This document shows positions 1-11,398 of a stretch of DNA of 64,000 nt, piece after piece (the first letter of the stretch is position 1; each line of letters starts with the position of its first letter). The DNA comes from Phlebiopsis flavidoalba (lineage: Eukaryota > Basidiomycota > Agaricomycetes > Polyporales > Phanerochaetaceae): NCBI GenBank assembly GCA_035772785.1, contig JAOCPU010000001.1, forward strand, positions 3,100,001 to 3,164,000, read 5' to 3'. Below the pieces are notes generated by a model, which had not been told where the DNA came from, made no database searches, and saw only the letters and a program-made list of their open reading frames with translations. The position numbers were made by a program, and so were the translations under genes.

Positions 1-1006
1 GGCTCGAGTTCATGGGCGATGGTGAGTGTGATTCCTATTCGACGCAAAATTGTGCTAATAAGGGGACAGCGCTGCTCGATCTTGTCGTCATGCGGTATCT
101 CTACAACAAGTTCCCAGCCGCCACTTCGGGCCAGCTCTCGTGGGCGCGCTCACGCGCCGTCTGCGCGCCCGCGCTGGCCCTGGTGGCCGTGAACGTGCTG
201 GGGCTGCACAAGCCGCTACTGATCAACAACGTCGAGCTGAGCATGGCGATCAGCAAGTACATTCCGATTCTGAAGGAGACGACATGCGAGGAGATCATCC
301 ACCACGGCTGGAAGCACGACCCGCCCAAGGCGATCAGCGACGTCCTGGAGAGCATCCTCGGCGCCGTGCTCGTCGACACGCACTACGATTTCGAGAAGAC
401 GAGCGTGGTCGTCGAGAATGCTCTCCGTGGGCTGCTTGAGGTCCTTACGCCGGACATGCCGCGCGACCCCGTTTCGGAGCTCATGGTCTGGACTGCGCGC
501 CACGGGTGCATGAAGATCAGCTTCCGGTGCGTACCTTACGATCAGACATGAAAGCCGCTCGCTCACGCGGCGTACAGAAAATCACAGAGCATTTCAACAA
601 TGAAGAGGAACGACAGCATGTCGATCATCGTGCACGACTTTGCGGTGGTGGGGCCTATCCCCGCGGCAAACATTTCGCTCGCCAAGGGTCTCGCGGCCGA
701 GCGCGCGCGCCAGGTCATGGACGACCCCGAGAGCCCGTACTACCTCCCTAAAATATGCGACTGCAAGACCCAGCATGAAGATCACCCGCCAGTGGACCAC
801 GACGCGGAGGAGAAGAAGCGACTGGACGACGAGACAGAGGCCGGGTTCGCCGCGCTTGCCCGCGCGGTGTTGGCCGAGGTACAGCCTCTCGAAGTGAAAC
901 CTGCAGACGATAGCTCGAGCAATGCAGAAGACGAAGACGAAGATAATGAGGACGATGATATTGACGGTACCCGATTGCGATTGAAGATTTTATGGTTCTC
1001 GGCTGA
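1..1006 (+). CDS. Dicer-like ribonuclease III, C-terminal part
   Basis: This is the 3' end of a Dicer gene; the 5' part lies outside the window. Dicer cuts double-stranded RNA into small RNAs for Argonaute. Joining exon 1-21 to the exon from 70 (intron 22-69) gives the RNase III signature EFMGDALLDLVVMRYLY, followed by NKFP and then SDVLESILGAVLVD around 330-375, which carries the second pair of acidic catalytic residues. A second intron at 527-577 (GTGCGT to CAG) joins KISFR to KSQSISTMKRND. The C-terminal part holds IIVHDFAVVGPIPAAN, a possible vestige of a dsRNA-binding domain, and an acidic Asp/Glu tail around 900-965. A missing C near 969 shifts the frame; comparison with the second copy (17.6-18.1 kb) puts the true stop at 1004-1006. 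Assignment to RNase III of the Dicer type is firm; which Dicer paralogue it is cannot be told. Confidence 0.85.
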
Positions 1007-2228
1007 TACTCTATGCAAATTCGACTCCCAGCTCAATACTATCCCCAGGAAATACCGTATCGTGAACGTATTTAATCTGTGTCTCGGTAGTGACTTTGCC
1101 TTACCTTCGGATTGTATTGTATTCGAAAACGTGTATCACCTTGCCTCTCAAGCTGTCTCTCGAGCCCCGTAATTCGTGTATGTGGTAACAAGCGATAAAG
1201 CTGTATGTGGATTATGACATCATCTGTATTGGCTTGGCACTAGTACAACCTCAAACTTGGCCTGCTTCTGAGTCCACCACTACCAAGACCCGAGACGTCC
1301 GACATTGTATTTTATGCACCGTTCATGCTAGAGTAATCAGAAATGTCAACTGCACTGAATAGTGCCCTACTGCGTTTTCGAATACTTATAATTTCCGGGA
1401 GTATTTCCGAGTTTCGAGAACAGAGCCGTCTCGTCTTTCAGACTCTAGAAAACCTTAGCACTGCAGTTCCTACACCACTGCCAGACCCGCCAAGGACCGT
1501 CACTACGAAACGTACCCAGAACTCTCCTCCGTGACGCAGCAGACACCCCCGATGGGTCTACTTACATCCATCACATCGGTAGTCGGGCGGTTGCCGCTCG
1601 CAAACTATTCAAACAGCAAGACCTAACAAGACATGCCCTGACTCACCACACTTAAATCCGGTTAAGATGAAGCAGCAATGGATTTGTGGATAACTCACCA
1701 AACTCAAAACGATGACGGTCGTGTCGGCAATGTCGTCCCACGCTCGCAGAGTGGGCTTTACACTAACTCATACTCTTATTCTTTCCATTTTATTTTCGGT
1801 CTTATTTGACCTCAAGCTCAGAGCTGTTGGCCTGTTGTGCCGCCGAAAGACAATTTGAAGACAGAGTGAGATAGTCAGATTGGCCGGATTGATTGGATTG
1901 ATCTTACTACTCAAACCGTCTCTTATTTTCACTCCAACGCATACAATCCTTCGGTCGCCTACCACAGATATTGACCTACGTCGAGGCAAGGTCAACGCCC
2001 CGCGCCAGCCCGAGCTTGTCGAATAAGTTAACGAGGATGCATCTTCGGACGCTTCACTGACATCCGCGTGCGCGGGGCCCTAAATCCGGAAGGTGTGTAG
2101 TAATGGGCCCAGCCGAAGCATCCCCAGAAGCGTGATTCTGATGATTGGAGACACTTCCATAAGTGCGAGTCATCCCGTGCAGTGCTAATCATCATCTTTC
2201 ACCTCGACCGACGAGGATCGTTCCTAAG
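1007..2228. other. Intergenic, Dicer to AhpD-like gene
   Basis: I see no conserved coding region here. The stretch is AT-richer than its surroundings and should hold the Dicer 3' UTR and the promoter of the AhpD-like gene. It is almost perfectly preserved in the second copy at 18067-19290. Confidence 0.5.
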
Positions 2229-3131
2229 ATGAGCGATCTTCTTGCCCCTGCCGATCTCATGAATCGTCTCAAGTCGCTCTACCCACTCCGAAACACTCTC
2301 CGTGGCTCAGACAGCGTGCTGCAGAATCCGTGGTACATCATCTCCGCAGTTGCGTACAGCTCGAGCAATCGCCCAGAGGGAGTACCACTTGTGTTCCAGC
2401 ATGTATTGGCGGACTTGAAGAGGGCACAGACGGAACAGCAGACCCCGGCAGAGACAGCACACAAGGAGCAGCTGTTGCTGGCGCGAAGAGTACGAGAAGC
2501 AATTCTGAAAGGGGGGCTGTTTATGTGGATATTCGAGGGTATGTAGCGCCACATGCGTAGGAGATTGTGCTGATGCAAGTTTGATAGGCGATTAACAGCT
2601 TCATTGCACTTCATGAGGTCATGCCGGAAGAGTTGCGCGACAAGAAGACTCTGAGGTGTGTGTTCTCTCAATCGATGCGTTCTTTATGTCTAACAGGAGT
2701 ATCAAGAGATCCGTCTGTGACCATGGAAGAGTACGTACGCAACGGCGAGAAAACTGTTTCGGGCAATGTACCGCGACACCGCGGACAAGGTGCAGAACCT
2801 CCTCGACGAAGTCTACCCGGACATGGGTATGTCCTTCTCCTCCCTGATGCCTTATACTTCTCATTCTTCGTATAGGGTGGTTCTCTAACACGGTCGGGTA
2901 CGGTATCACCTATGGGGCGACGGATGTCTTGACACAGGTCGAAATCTCGTACGTGCTCGTTGCGGCGCTGATCTCGATGGACACACCCCGCCAGATCGGT
3001 TGGCACCTTGCCAATGCAATGCATGGAGGCGCAAGTAGAGAGAAGAAGCGCAGGCAGTACGCCAGATTTCCATTGAAGTGGCAGAGAAATCAGGAATCAA
3101 GTGGAAAGAAGGCGTTCCCGAACTCAGCTAA
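2229..3131 (+). CDS. AhpD-like / carboxymuconolactone decarboxylase family protein, copy 1
   Basis: The protein starts MSDLLAPADLMNRLKSLYPL and belongs to the fungal AhpD-like group (CMD fold, all-helical, often with peroxidase or decarboxylase activity; the substrate is unknown). Four exons are supported: 2229-2538, 2588-2655, 2707-2826 and 2876-3131. The splices give KTLR/DPSVTMEEYVRNGE and YPDM/GWFSNTVGYGITYG. The conserved IGWHLANAMHGG near the C-terminus is intact in this copy. An extra T near 2520 and an extra A near 2753 break the frame, and a two-base surplus near 3040 displaces the last 30 residues, which read correctly only in another frame (QISIEVAEKSGIKWKEG). I do not see a canonical CxxC pair, so AhpD-type redox activity is doubtful. 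It lies downstream of Dicer on the same strand, 1.2 kb away. Confidence 0.75.
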
Positions 3132-3635
3132 AAGATGCCTGCGTTGTACTGCCGCCTATTACTCCTACTCAATTGAGGCTTCGACTTTGAGATTTAGATT
3201 TTGAAAGATCCGTGAAGGTTCAAATACTGGGATGGGCCGAGTGCTCGTGGAAAGAATTCGGCCATGGGAGAATAAGATTCTGAGTCTGCGCTGGCTTTGA
3301 TATCTTGAAGCCTGCCAAGATGATAGAGCATAGATTCGTCGGCGGTAATATCAGGAATTGCTTTGTCTCCAAGTCTGCGAGTGCTTTGTACTGCCTGTTA
3401 TGCAAAGATTGTACATGACCGTCGAGTTTCAACCTGTGCCACCCAAGGTAGGGCCAAAACCAGGGTGCATTACCGCCAATAAGTCCACGAATGGTAATTC
3501 TTCAGGACTTCTTTATGATAAGTCCCCGGTTAATCCACAACGAGGTAATCAAGTGCAAAGTTGTGGTAATTGCTGTTGTTTGCAAACCGCCAGTACAAGG
3601 ACCCTCCCTCAGGGCGACATCCTCTATGCTCAGCT

Positions 3636-4396
3636 CCGCGTCAGATCTCGCTGCGTCTCCCCCCCCTCGGTTCTCTCTCTCGGATCCCCCACACAGCGCC
3701 GCCGCTGCTGATTGACATGGCGACATCGGGCGTCTACGAGAAATCGGACTGACAGAGTTCGCCGGTGGTGGGCTCGATTGGCTGGATCTATCTACGGGAC
3801 TCTGACACCAATGTAGATACAAGACCTGACACGGGGGTGGGTATCGAGACGGCAATTTGGCGGTTGGACGCGTCAGACTGGTGCGTTCTGCGCTCTGTGT
3901 GTCTGCGCTGCAAAGCCCTGACTTGTCCGGCCACAGCGGCTCTCTCTCCAGCCCTCTGGCTCCCTAGCCCAAGTCTCCAGCCTGCGCTCTCTACCCGTTT
4001 GCGACCCTGTGCGTGCTACTGTGAGTGCGCTTTGCTATTTCACGCGCGTTTTCCAATTTGGCCGCTTTGCAGTAGTCCAGTGTCTTGCATGTCCATCAAA
4101 GCTGAGTCGCGGCCCGGGCGCGCTGAGCGCGGATGCAGCTGTTGTATGCACCTTTGTAAGTACAAGTCTGTCTTGTCTTGTCTTATCTGTGTACTTACCA
4201 ATGTCATAGAAATCCCATTTTTGCATCTTGCGACAACTGGGCAGCGACGCGCGTGACCGCGCCTCGTCCGCCGCGCTCGTGTACGTGTACTTGTACCAAG
4301 GTACGCCGCAAGTACTCATCATCGGCCCCCGTAACTCGCTAACTAGTCATTGCGCCTCTAGTAACATGTCCGGCAGTGAACGGCATACAACTGCCC
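3636..4396. other. Start of CpG-rich block, no gene recognised
   Basis: Immediately right of the duplicated segment the composition changes to CpG-rich DNA. Open frames are present on both strands but none resembles a known family. A plausible intron, GTACGC near 4301 to CTCTAG near 4361 with a CTAAC branch site, points to transcription on the plus strand. Confidence 0.35.
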
Positions 4397-5490
4397 TCGA
4401 GACAAGACTCACCGAACCCTTGCTCGCGGGACGGCGATCCGTCGTCTCGGCGCGACTACGCCTTCAAACTGCCCAAATCCAAGTTCCAGCGCGCCGCTTT
4501 GGCCTCTCGAACAGCGTCCGCCGCCGCCTCCGCCGCCTCTGACGCGCCGCGCCGTCCATGGCCTGGAAATGCGCAAATCAGCATACGGCATGTAATTCAA
4601 GACACTCAAGAAGGTACTCACCAATCCCTTGCTCGCGGGAAGCCGATTCATCGTCTCGCCGCGAGTCCGAGTCCAATGAGCCCGCGCCCCGGCTTTCGAC
4701 ATCCACAGACCCCTTTCAGTCCCGCACAGCTCGCCCTGATCGCCAGCGGCGCACCTGGCCTCTATGTGCACGCGCGGGGCTCGCAGCTCTCTGAGAGCAC
4801 GGGAGTCAGTCCACGGACTTTGTCTCAAGCCATCGAGACAGGACTCACCGGCGCCTTGGCCGCGGGATGACGATCTGTCGTCTCGACGTGGGTCTAGACG
4901 CTCCTCACCGCCGACAGCCTGCTCGTCGGACGGCGTTCTGTCGTCTCGGCGTCATTGCGACTTTAATACACCGATGACCGACCCCTGCGACGACGACGAC
5001 GACGACGACGAAGCCTCCGACGCCTCGACCGCACCGTCAGCCGGACAGGCCGCCGTCTCTGGCCTCGACGTCCATGAGCGCGCTCGCGGCTACAAAAACA
5101 CGCGAATGAGCACACAACACTCCAGTTAAAAGGATCTCCTCAAGACAGCACTCACCGGCACCTTGCTCGCTGGACGACGTTCTGTCGTCTCGGCGCGTGC
5201 GCGACGGCGCTCGGCAATCAAGGCCCAGCACGCACCGAGGCCCCATCTGTGCCCCTCTCGACGACGGCAACTCTCCGCAGCCAGCAAGCCAGCCGGCGCC
5301 GCCCCGTCACGCCGTCGTCGTCTTCACCAGGCACCTCGGTCGGCGGACGCCGTTCTGTTGTCTCGGCGCAAAACTCCCGCCCTCACAGCGGGCCAGACTC
5401 CTTCGTTATGACCCAATCATCTCGTAGGATCTCGCTGGATCACCGCGCGCGGCCCCAGCTCGCGGGACGTCGATCCGTCGTCTCACGAGT
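4397..5490 (+). repeat. Seven interspersed copies of a ~58-bp element
   Basis: Seven related units lie at about 4397-4454, 4605-4663, 4833-4890, 4891-4952, 5138-5196, 5318-5369 and 5428-5490. The core reads close to TCGCGGGACGGCGATCCGTC followed by GTCTCGGCGCG, usually preceded by CAAGACTCACCGG. On the plus strand most units can encode GRRSVVSA or a variant, but the reading frame between units is repeatedly closed. The ACTCACC part is a 5' splice donor (GGTGAGT) on the minus strand. Spacing is irregular, from about 60 to 240 bp. Whether this is repeated coding sequence or a non-coding repeat is open. Confidence 0.7.
4988..5011. repeat. (CGA)8 microsatellite
   Basis: There are eight uninterrupted CGA triplets inside the 58-bp repeat region. 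In one plus-strand frame they would encode an Asp run. Confidence 0.9.
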
Positions 5491-5754
5491 TAATAGACGC
5501 CCGTCCGAGGATCTTTAAATGGCGGCGCGCAAGTCCGCGCGGACCTCTTGAAATACGGCGTACGGCGGGGAATAGAGTGTGCGAGGCGGTGGTGATGATG
5601 AGGGGGTGGACGGTGCGAGGACTGTCGGCGTGGATGTGAGTCGGCTGGGACGGCGGGGAGTGGCGAGCATAATTGCATGCGTATCGGTGCGTCTGCTTGC
5701 GCGCAGCCTTCAAAACATCCTCTCACGCATTCTTTACAGAACGCTGACGGTTTG

Positions 5755-7577
5755 CGCGACACCGCGCCGCGCGAAATCGAAGATCCCGTCTGAATTTCCG
5801 GCGGGCACTTTCATGGCGATTTTTCGAAAACCAAGCGCGCACGCCCCCGTTTGGCCTCCAAAAGACTCGCAATAACCTCCGCATACGACGCCTAAAGTTG
5901 CGAGACGACAGCGCGCCGAACGTGTCGCCCAGTGCGCGATCCGTCCCGGGAACCCGGCACTTGACGCCGCCCTGCCGGTACTCACACACCGCTCCGCTCC
6001 GCGTACAACTCTCTTACTGACGCTTCTATAGCTACCACTCGACGTTCCCCAGGCCTCGAATCACGCGAAATCGAAAATCAGATTTTCGGCCGTTTCATGC
6101 AAATCTCGCCAAACCTCGTCGCGCTGGTTGTTTGAGGCCTGGAGAATGCTCCGCATTGCCAGGAGCATCGATGGTTATATTTGCGAGAGGGGAGCGTGCG
6201 TGTGAGGCCGTCGGGAGCATCGAGAGTGGCGACGGGGTCAGGCTATGGGCATACGAGAATGCCGGGGTTCTGTGTGACGGTGAGCCCCGCTGGTAGTTTA
6301 TTTTAGGTGCGGCATAGCTGACTTACCACTCCAGCGTGTCTGCGACGCCCTCGCGACTGCAGATCGCGCGGATTCGAAATTCGCATTTGCGACCGCCCCA
6401 TGGCGAATTTCGACAAACTCGGCGCGCCGGCCCTTTGAAGTCTGAAGAGTGTTCGCCAACACTAATAGCCTCGACGGCTGCATTTTCGAGAGGGAAGCAT
6501 GCGCTTGAGGCCCGCCGGGAGCGTCGAGAACGTCGGGGAGGCCCACCCCGCCACGGACCGCACAAAGCCATCGAAAGCGCAGCCCGCGCCTCTTGTTTGA
6601 TCACCGAAGACTCGCAGGGGAGGCCGCGAACGACTCGTGCGGTCGGAGGACGAGAGCGCGTTGTGCGCGTTGTGCCGAGGGCCGTGAGTGGATGTTCGGC
6701 AATTTGCTCGCGACGCCGCTTCCCTGGTACGTCGACCCGTCCGTTTCTCCCGAAACTCTTGCTAACACTGCTATAGAGGGCCCCCGACGTTCTCTGGACC
6801 CTGGACCGGCCGAATCCGAACGACGTATTTACGACGGTCTCGTGGCGATTTCGTTCGAACTCGACGCGGCGACGATCGGAGGCCCGGTGGGTGCTCAGTG
6901 ACGCTAGAAGCGTCGCCGGCTGTGTTTGCGAGAGGAAAGGATGGGTAGGGGGCTGAAGGGAGGGTGGAGGCCTCCGGGGAGAGTGGCCGGCATAGACTGA
7001 CTGGATAAGAACAGAGGTGAGTCCGGGTTTCTGCATCTGGGCGCAAAGTGATGCTCACCGGATGGCTACAGATAATCCCAGGAGCATCTCAAGAGCACTT
7101 CAAAGGCATCTCAAGAGCACTTACACCCCGGCCACTGGGTGCAAATTCGTCACGACGGCACCTGCCGATGTGCCGCGGCCGTTCTTCCTGGATGGAGAGT
7201 CAGACCGGTACGTCGGTGTGCTAGATTTATAACAAGAAGCAATCCTTACCGTCTACAGCCCTTTTGACTTACTATGGCTGCGGAAACCCGACGTGTGCGT
7301 GGCGCCGTCGAAGCCCTCACCCGTGTCCGTGCGCCGCCGCAGGAAACCCTATGGCTCGTTTGTGAGTACACTGACGACGCACGGAAATATGAAACAAACT
7401 CACAAGACTGCAGAACTGTGTGCGCACTGCGAACGCGTCTTGTCGAGACCCGCCCGCTGGAGTTAATGCGACGACTGCGCGTGCAGAGATCAGCCCAATA
7501 TGATCGAAACAGGGAACCAGCAGCCATAACTCACCTCTCCTCTTTCAGCAGGATATTGTGCGACGCGGCTTGACGTG
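5755..7577 (+). other. Candidate multi-exon gene made of four diverged exon repeats
   Basis: Four related segments lie at about 5755-5890, 6040-6215, 6345-6535 and 6790-6990. In one plus-strand frame they give alignable Arg/Pro-rich peptides: RPRITRNRKSDFRPFHANLA, SRLQIARIRNSHLRPPHGEF and GRIRTTYLRRSRGDFVRTRR, each followed by a Gly/Glu-Cys-Ser and a FARG or FSRG motif. Good fungal introns separate or follow them: 6280-6334 (GTGAGC, CTGAC, CAG), 6727-6776 (GTACGT, CTAAC, TAG), 7017-7071, 7208-7258 (GTACGT, CTTAC, CAG) and 7362-7413. These support plus-strand transcription. The minus strand is also open across the repeats, as expected for CpG-rich repeats, so the strand is not certain. I recognise no domain, and no start codon can be fixed. 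Confidence 0.35.
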
Positions 7578-8540
7578 CGAATACGCGATGCGGACCAATC
7601 GTCGCGTGTGTGAAATGGCGCAATGGGGACGGCGCGGGTGCTGGCCGCGTTTCAACGCGTCGGTCGCGGACTTCAGCTGGACATAGCAGGACTCGACGCG
7701 TAGAGCCATGGCCCCCTGGATGGACGATTCGAAAGTGAAGACGAGCACTTGGTGGGTATCCGTGCCGTTCTTGCTGGGCCCCGCGTGCGCTTCTACGCCT
7801 TTGTGGAGCCGGGTCGTCGCGTGCCGCCTGGCCCCAGACTGTCCTCCACGACCGCGACGCGGGCAGCATGCAGTCTCTGAGCGTCGTCGCTCTCGCCAGT
7901 CGATGTTCGGAGTCTAAGTTCCACCTCTCGACCTGTGCTGGTGAGCGTTGGGCTTCGGAGCGTGGTCGAAGGCCGCTGGAGAAGACGACAGCCAAAAGGG
8001 CGAGCAGAGCGAGTCTGAGCAAGAGGTCAGGGCTCGACTGACCTGACCTCTCGCGTTTGCCGCCCTCGATCCGACCGCAACAGCAAAGGGAGCCGGTGCC
8101 AGCGCAGCCAGCCCGAGGCGTAATCAGCAAACGCGAAACTGCCGTCGCGCAACACTTACGCCGTTGCGACGCGCGCGGACGCTCGCAAATTCGGCCGCGT
8201 AGTTTGTACCCCCTTGCCAGCGTAGCATGGGTGAATGGCACGTAGTATAGATGGCGACCGGGTCTGTTTATTTGACCAGTCTGAGATCATGTATTGCACG
8301 AGAATCTGTGTCCAGAAAATATATCAAATCTGACAGACACCCAGCATAGTTTGAGTAATAAACAAGAGTGTGCATTGTAGGAAATAATGTCCAAGTGTGA
8401 AATCCTCAATGCAAGTTTTCAGAGAGCTGCAGACTAGTTCTGTATTAAAAAAGGACCCCTTTATTGCTCAGGCTATAGATTCAGGGCTAGACAAAATATT
8501 GCTAGCTAATCTTCCCGGCCATTAGTGAGCCGGGAAGTCT
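7578..8540. other. No gene recognised
   Basis: The left half (to about 8250) continues the CpG-rich character, with long but uninformative frames on both strands. From about 8260 the sequence becomes AT-rich, and the part up to 8540 probably is the 3' flank of the minus-strand gene that follows. Confidence 0.4.
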
Positions 8541-9030
8541 TTACATCAAATTTCCGGAGCTTTTTGCGACCCGCGTCGCCTCCCCTCGCAGCCGCCGTTT
8601 GCCCACATCAACCCGGTAGGCTCCCCTGAGCCCACCCAGCCCGCTATCGCGGTGCTCCCGTCTCTCCCACGCATCAAATGCTTCATCCGAGAGAGGCTCG
8701 AAGCGAGTCTCTCCCGTAGTGAAGCGTCTGATGAGCTTGTTGAGAAGCTCTAGTGACCAAATCCCGCTCGGCGCAGTGCCGAACGGGATTTCGGTCTCAG
8801 GCCAGCCGCGCAAGGTGACACGGTATTTGCATGTCACCTTGGGTGTGCCGTAAAATGATGTGGTTGTCCACATCATTTTTGCGTTGGCAACACCGCTTGC
8901 CTCGGCTACAAAAATTACATGTTAGACTAGAGCCGATGCCATATTTTTGAATAATGTCTGATTTGCCAGATCTGAGCTTACCAAGTTTGTGATTGACAAG
9001 CTCGACGTACTCTGTACGCCGGGCTTTCAA
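8541..9030 (-). CDS. Hypothetical protein of an expanded Agaricomycete family
   Basis: The downstream exon (8541-8876) is open and contains YRVTLRGWPETEIPFG, then LNKLIRRFTTGETRFEPLSD and a basic C-terminus. An upstream exon around 8970-9030 gives ARRTEYVELVNHKLG, with an intron between them (donor near 8980). The 'K-Y-x-V-x-L-x-G-W-P' motif with a following linker and 'W/F-x-x-L-s-d-E' block resembles a repetitive family of proteins of unknown function that I recall from Agaricomycete genomes. That match is from memory and not from a search. It is the only conserved-looking gene inside the 13.9-kb inserted block. The N-terminus is not resolved. Confidence 0.45.
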
Positions 9031-11178
9031 ACACTCCCGGTATCCTGACCCTGTGGGAATGATGCACAGAAATTAGTGGCGTGCTCAGCAGCTCAACCGA
9101 GACTGCAAACGATTGATTGGAAACTCACCGGCAAGATTCTGCATCCTCGTTGCACCTTCTGAACAGGTGTTCGAGGAGTGCATTGCGAAGTAGTTATAGT
9201 ATCACCATTGGCTGTGGTAATATCTTGAGGTAGTTTCATCTTAGAGATGTTTGCGCAGAGTTTATAGTAGATATATGACCGGAGATGATTATGAATGAAG
9301 AGAACCACTTAGAAGCTTGAGACTTGTTCTGCTTCAAGCTCAAGTTAAAGACAACGTTGGACAATATTCACACCATTTATAGCTTGCACAGTCTCTCTCA
9401 CAACGGCATCAGCTCAGGCCAAATTTCGTGAAGGATACCGTGACGCCAGCTTAGGGTTTCTGTCTCAAAGCGTCAAACACAGTGCTCGAGGCGCAATACT
9501 CTCCGATGCCACGCCGAATTGAAATTTGATGTCAATACGAAATAGAGCGTTGAAGAGTGAAGCGAGTGAAGAGCGGATGTCAGATGAAGCCCGGGCAGTC
9601 GGGTCGCGGTCAAGCAAATTGGAATCAGTGTCAGACCACACAGGCAGGCAGCGGCGCGCAGATCCGAGGGTGAAGACGGTTTTTTCCCAACGCTGCGAAA
9701 TTTTGAATCGGCGTGTCCATCTTCCGTGTTCCAGGCCAGGAACTCCGGTAGCGTCAAGCGGAGACGTTCCCACTCGACTTGAAGCTTCGAATACTCACGA
9801 GTCACCGCTGATCAACTTTCCTCTGGAAGCATTGAGCTTGGGATTGAGACTTGGAACTCTTGTCTCACCGCAGCTATGCTGCTGCCGTATTATCAAAGGT
9901 ATACATTTGTGAACTGAGACCAGAACTTGGCCGCTACACAGTGAATTCAGCTTCCGTCCGTGTCTTGAGGTGTTGGGACGCGAAGGGCCGTCCAGATGCA
10001 GCAGAAACGGCATTCAACACCAGCGATGTGTGAATTCACCACCTCTAAGGGGTACCGATCCTGCAGATGACGCGTGATCATCAAACTCGGGACTCAATGA
10101 GTCACGATCATATGGTCAATGGGAGTCTAGCTCGCGCCTCGCGTTTTGAGCCGTAGTACGCTCACATGCACGTCTGACCCCTACGTTGAAGAATCAATAC
10201 CATGTTATCCCTCCCTAGGAATCGAATTCCGCTTGGATTACATGGCATCAGTTGCCTCTATCGTACACGCCAACACCAGCGTGCGAGCCTGGTCCGAGCT
10301 GAGCATTATACTACCGGCGGCGGTGCCATGAAAGGAGTGAACACATCTGGAAAGTCATGTTAGAGTGAGGTATTGGCACCATAGCGGAGGGCAGACGACT
10401 CGCCGATACCGTCTCGACGGTTGTGAGAGTTGAACGTGAGTGATCAAGGCAAACCCGTGGCTGCGATGTCAGCGTTGTTACATAATATCATCACAAACGC
10501 CACAATGGCTTCAATCTCGTTCTGCAGTCCGAGTCGTTGCAGCATAGCATAGGGTGTAGCCATTGAGTGGTTATTTACATCTATCCAATGTCATAATATT
10601 CATACATGCATTGAGAATACAGGTCCCATACACCCCACTACGAAAACTTGCGACGAGGCTCGAAATGAGCTGTAATGCTTATCGTAGCGCCGCTGCGCAT
10701 GGACAAGACACTGTCAGGGAAAGAAAATGAGCGAGTCAACGGTCGGCAGTGTCAAGTGCGAACAGATCCGCGCCTTGCTCGCTTATTCCAGCCTGCAATT
10801 GAGACGGATATTGTGCGTGCCGGATTTGTCCAGAAAGTGCGAATTTTACACTTCTCCTCGCCCCAGTCAGCGGGCAACCCTCCTGTCCGGAAATACGACG
10901 AGCCTCGGCGAGCGATGAGAGAACACCGGTTTGGCGCTTGCTCGCGTGTGCCTAGAGAGATTGCAATCATTGCACCCCCGTTTCGACGAAGTTACGGAAT
11001 CGCGAACTGAGACCCAACGGCGCTGCCCCCGTTGAGTCTTCGCTTGCATTTCCGTAGTTCGACTCTTGACGGCGGCGCTTGGAGGACGAACGGCATCGGC
11101 GTCACACGGCGGCGGAATTGTGCGCGGCGACACCCAAGTGAGCCCGTCGATGATCATGAAACACCTGTCGCGCGAGGG
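9031..11178. other. No gene recognised
   Basis: I found no conserved protein or RNA gene in these 2.1 kb. Several short frames are open (9465-9805 minus, 10675-11010 plus) but they show no motif and no codon pattern that I trust. Confidence 0.4.
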
Positions 11179-11184
11179 TATAAA
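11179..11184 (+). promoter_or_regulatory. TATA box upstream of a CT-rich leader
   Basis: A TATAAA is followed from about 11205 to 11300 by a strongly pyrimidine-rich plus strand (runs of CCTCC, CCCCTC and CTCTCCC) ending in CTCTCAAGC. TATA plus a CT-rich tract is the usual form of a highly expressed fungal promoter. The intron-like array starting at 11399 would then be its transcript. Confidence 0.4.
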
Positions 11185-11398
11185 TGGGCAGGTGAGCACG
11201 GCTCACATCCTCCATCCCCTCTCCGTCCTTCACCTGTTCCCCTCCAAACTCTCCCATCACCCACATAACTCTTTGCTCTCAAGCTTCCTCTCCCGCACAA
11301 CCACCGTGGACGAAGACACTGGCTACCCACTGCACACGCAAAACCTCGCCGGTGAAACTGACCGGACTTGTGAAGGCCGGTCGGAACGGTACAAACCT

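Larger units (their letters stand above)
500..3635 (+). repeat. Long direct repeat, copy 1 (3.1 kb)
   Basis: This segment recurs in the same orientation at 17556-20694. It covers the end of Dicer, an intergenic stretch and a whole AhpD-like gene. Over most of its length the copies differ chiefly by single-base indels. From about 3220 to the right boundary they also differ by many substitutions. Similarity begins at the CCACGGGTG near 500 and stops after CTCAGCT near 3635, with no shared sequence outside these points. Confidence 0.95.

Noticed and set aside
3220..3432. Minus-strand frame of 70 codons also open in the second copy
   Set aside because: Openness in a recent duplicate is not evidence of coding; there is no motif and several of the substitutions change the amino acid.
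4397..5490. The 58-bp units as a CRISPR-like array
   Set aside because: Units are diverged, spacing varies from 60 to 240 bp, and the genome is eukaryotic.
6323..7058. Long minus-strand open frames across the exon-like repeats
   Set aside because: They align between repeats because the DNA does, but the introns with good branch sites and acceptors are on the plus strand. High CpG content keeps frames open on both strands.
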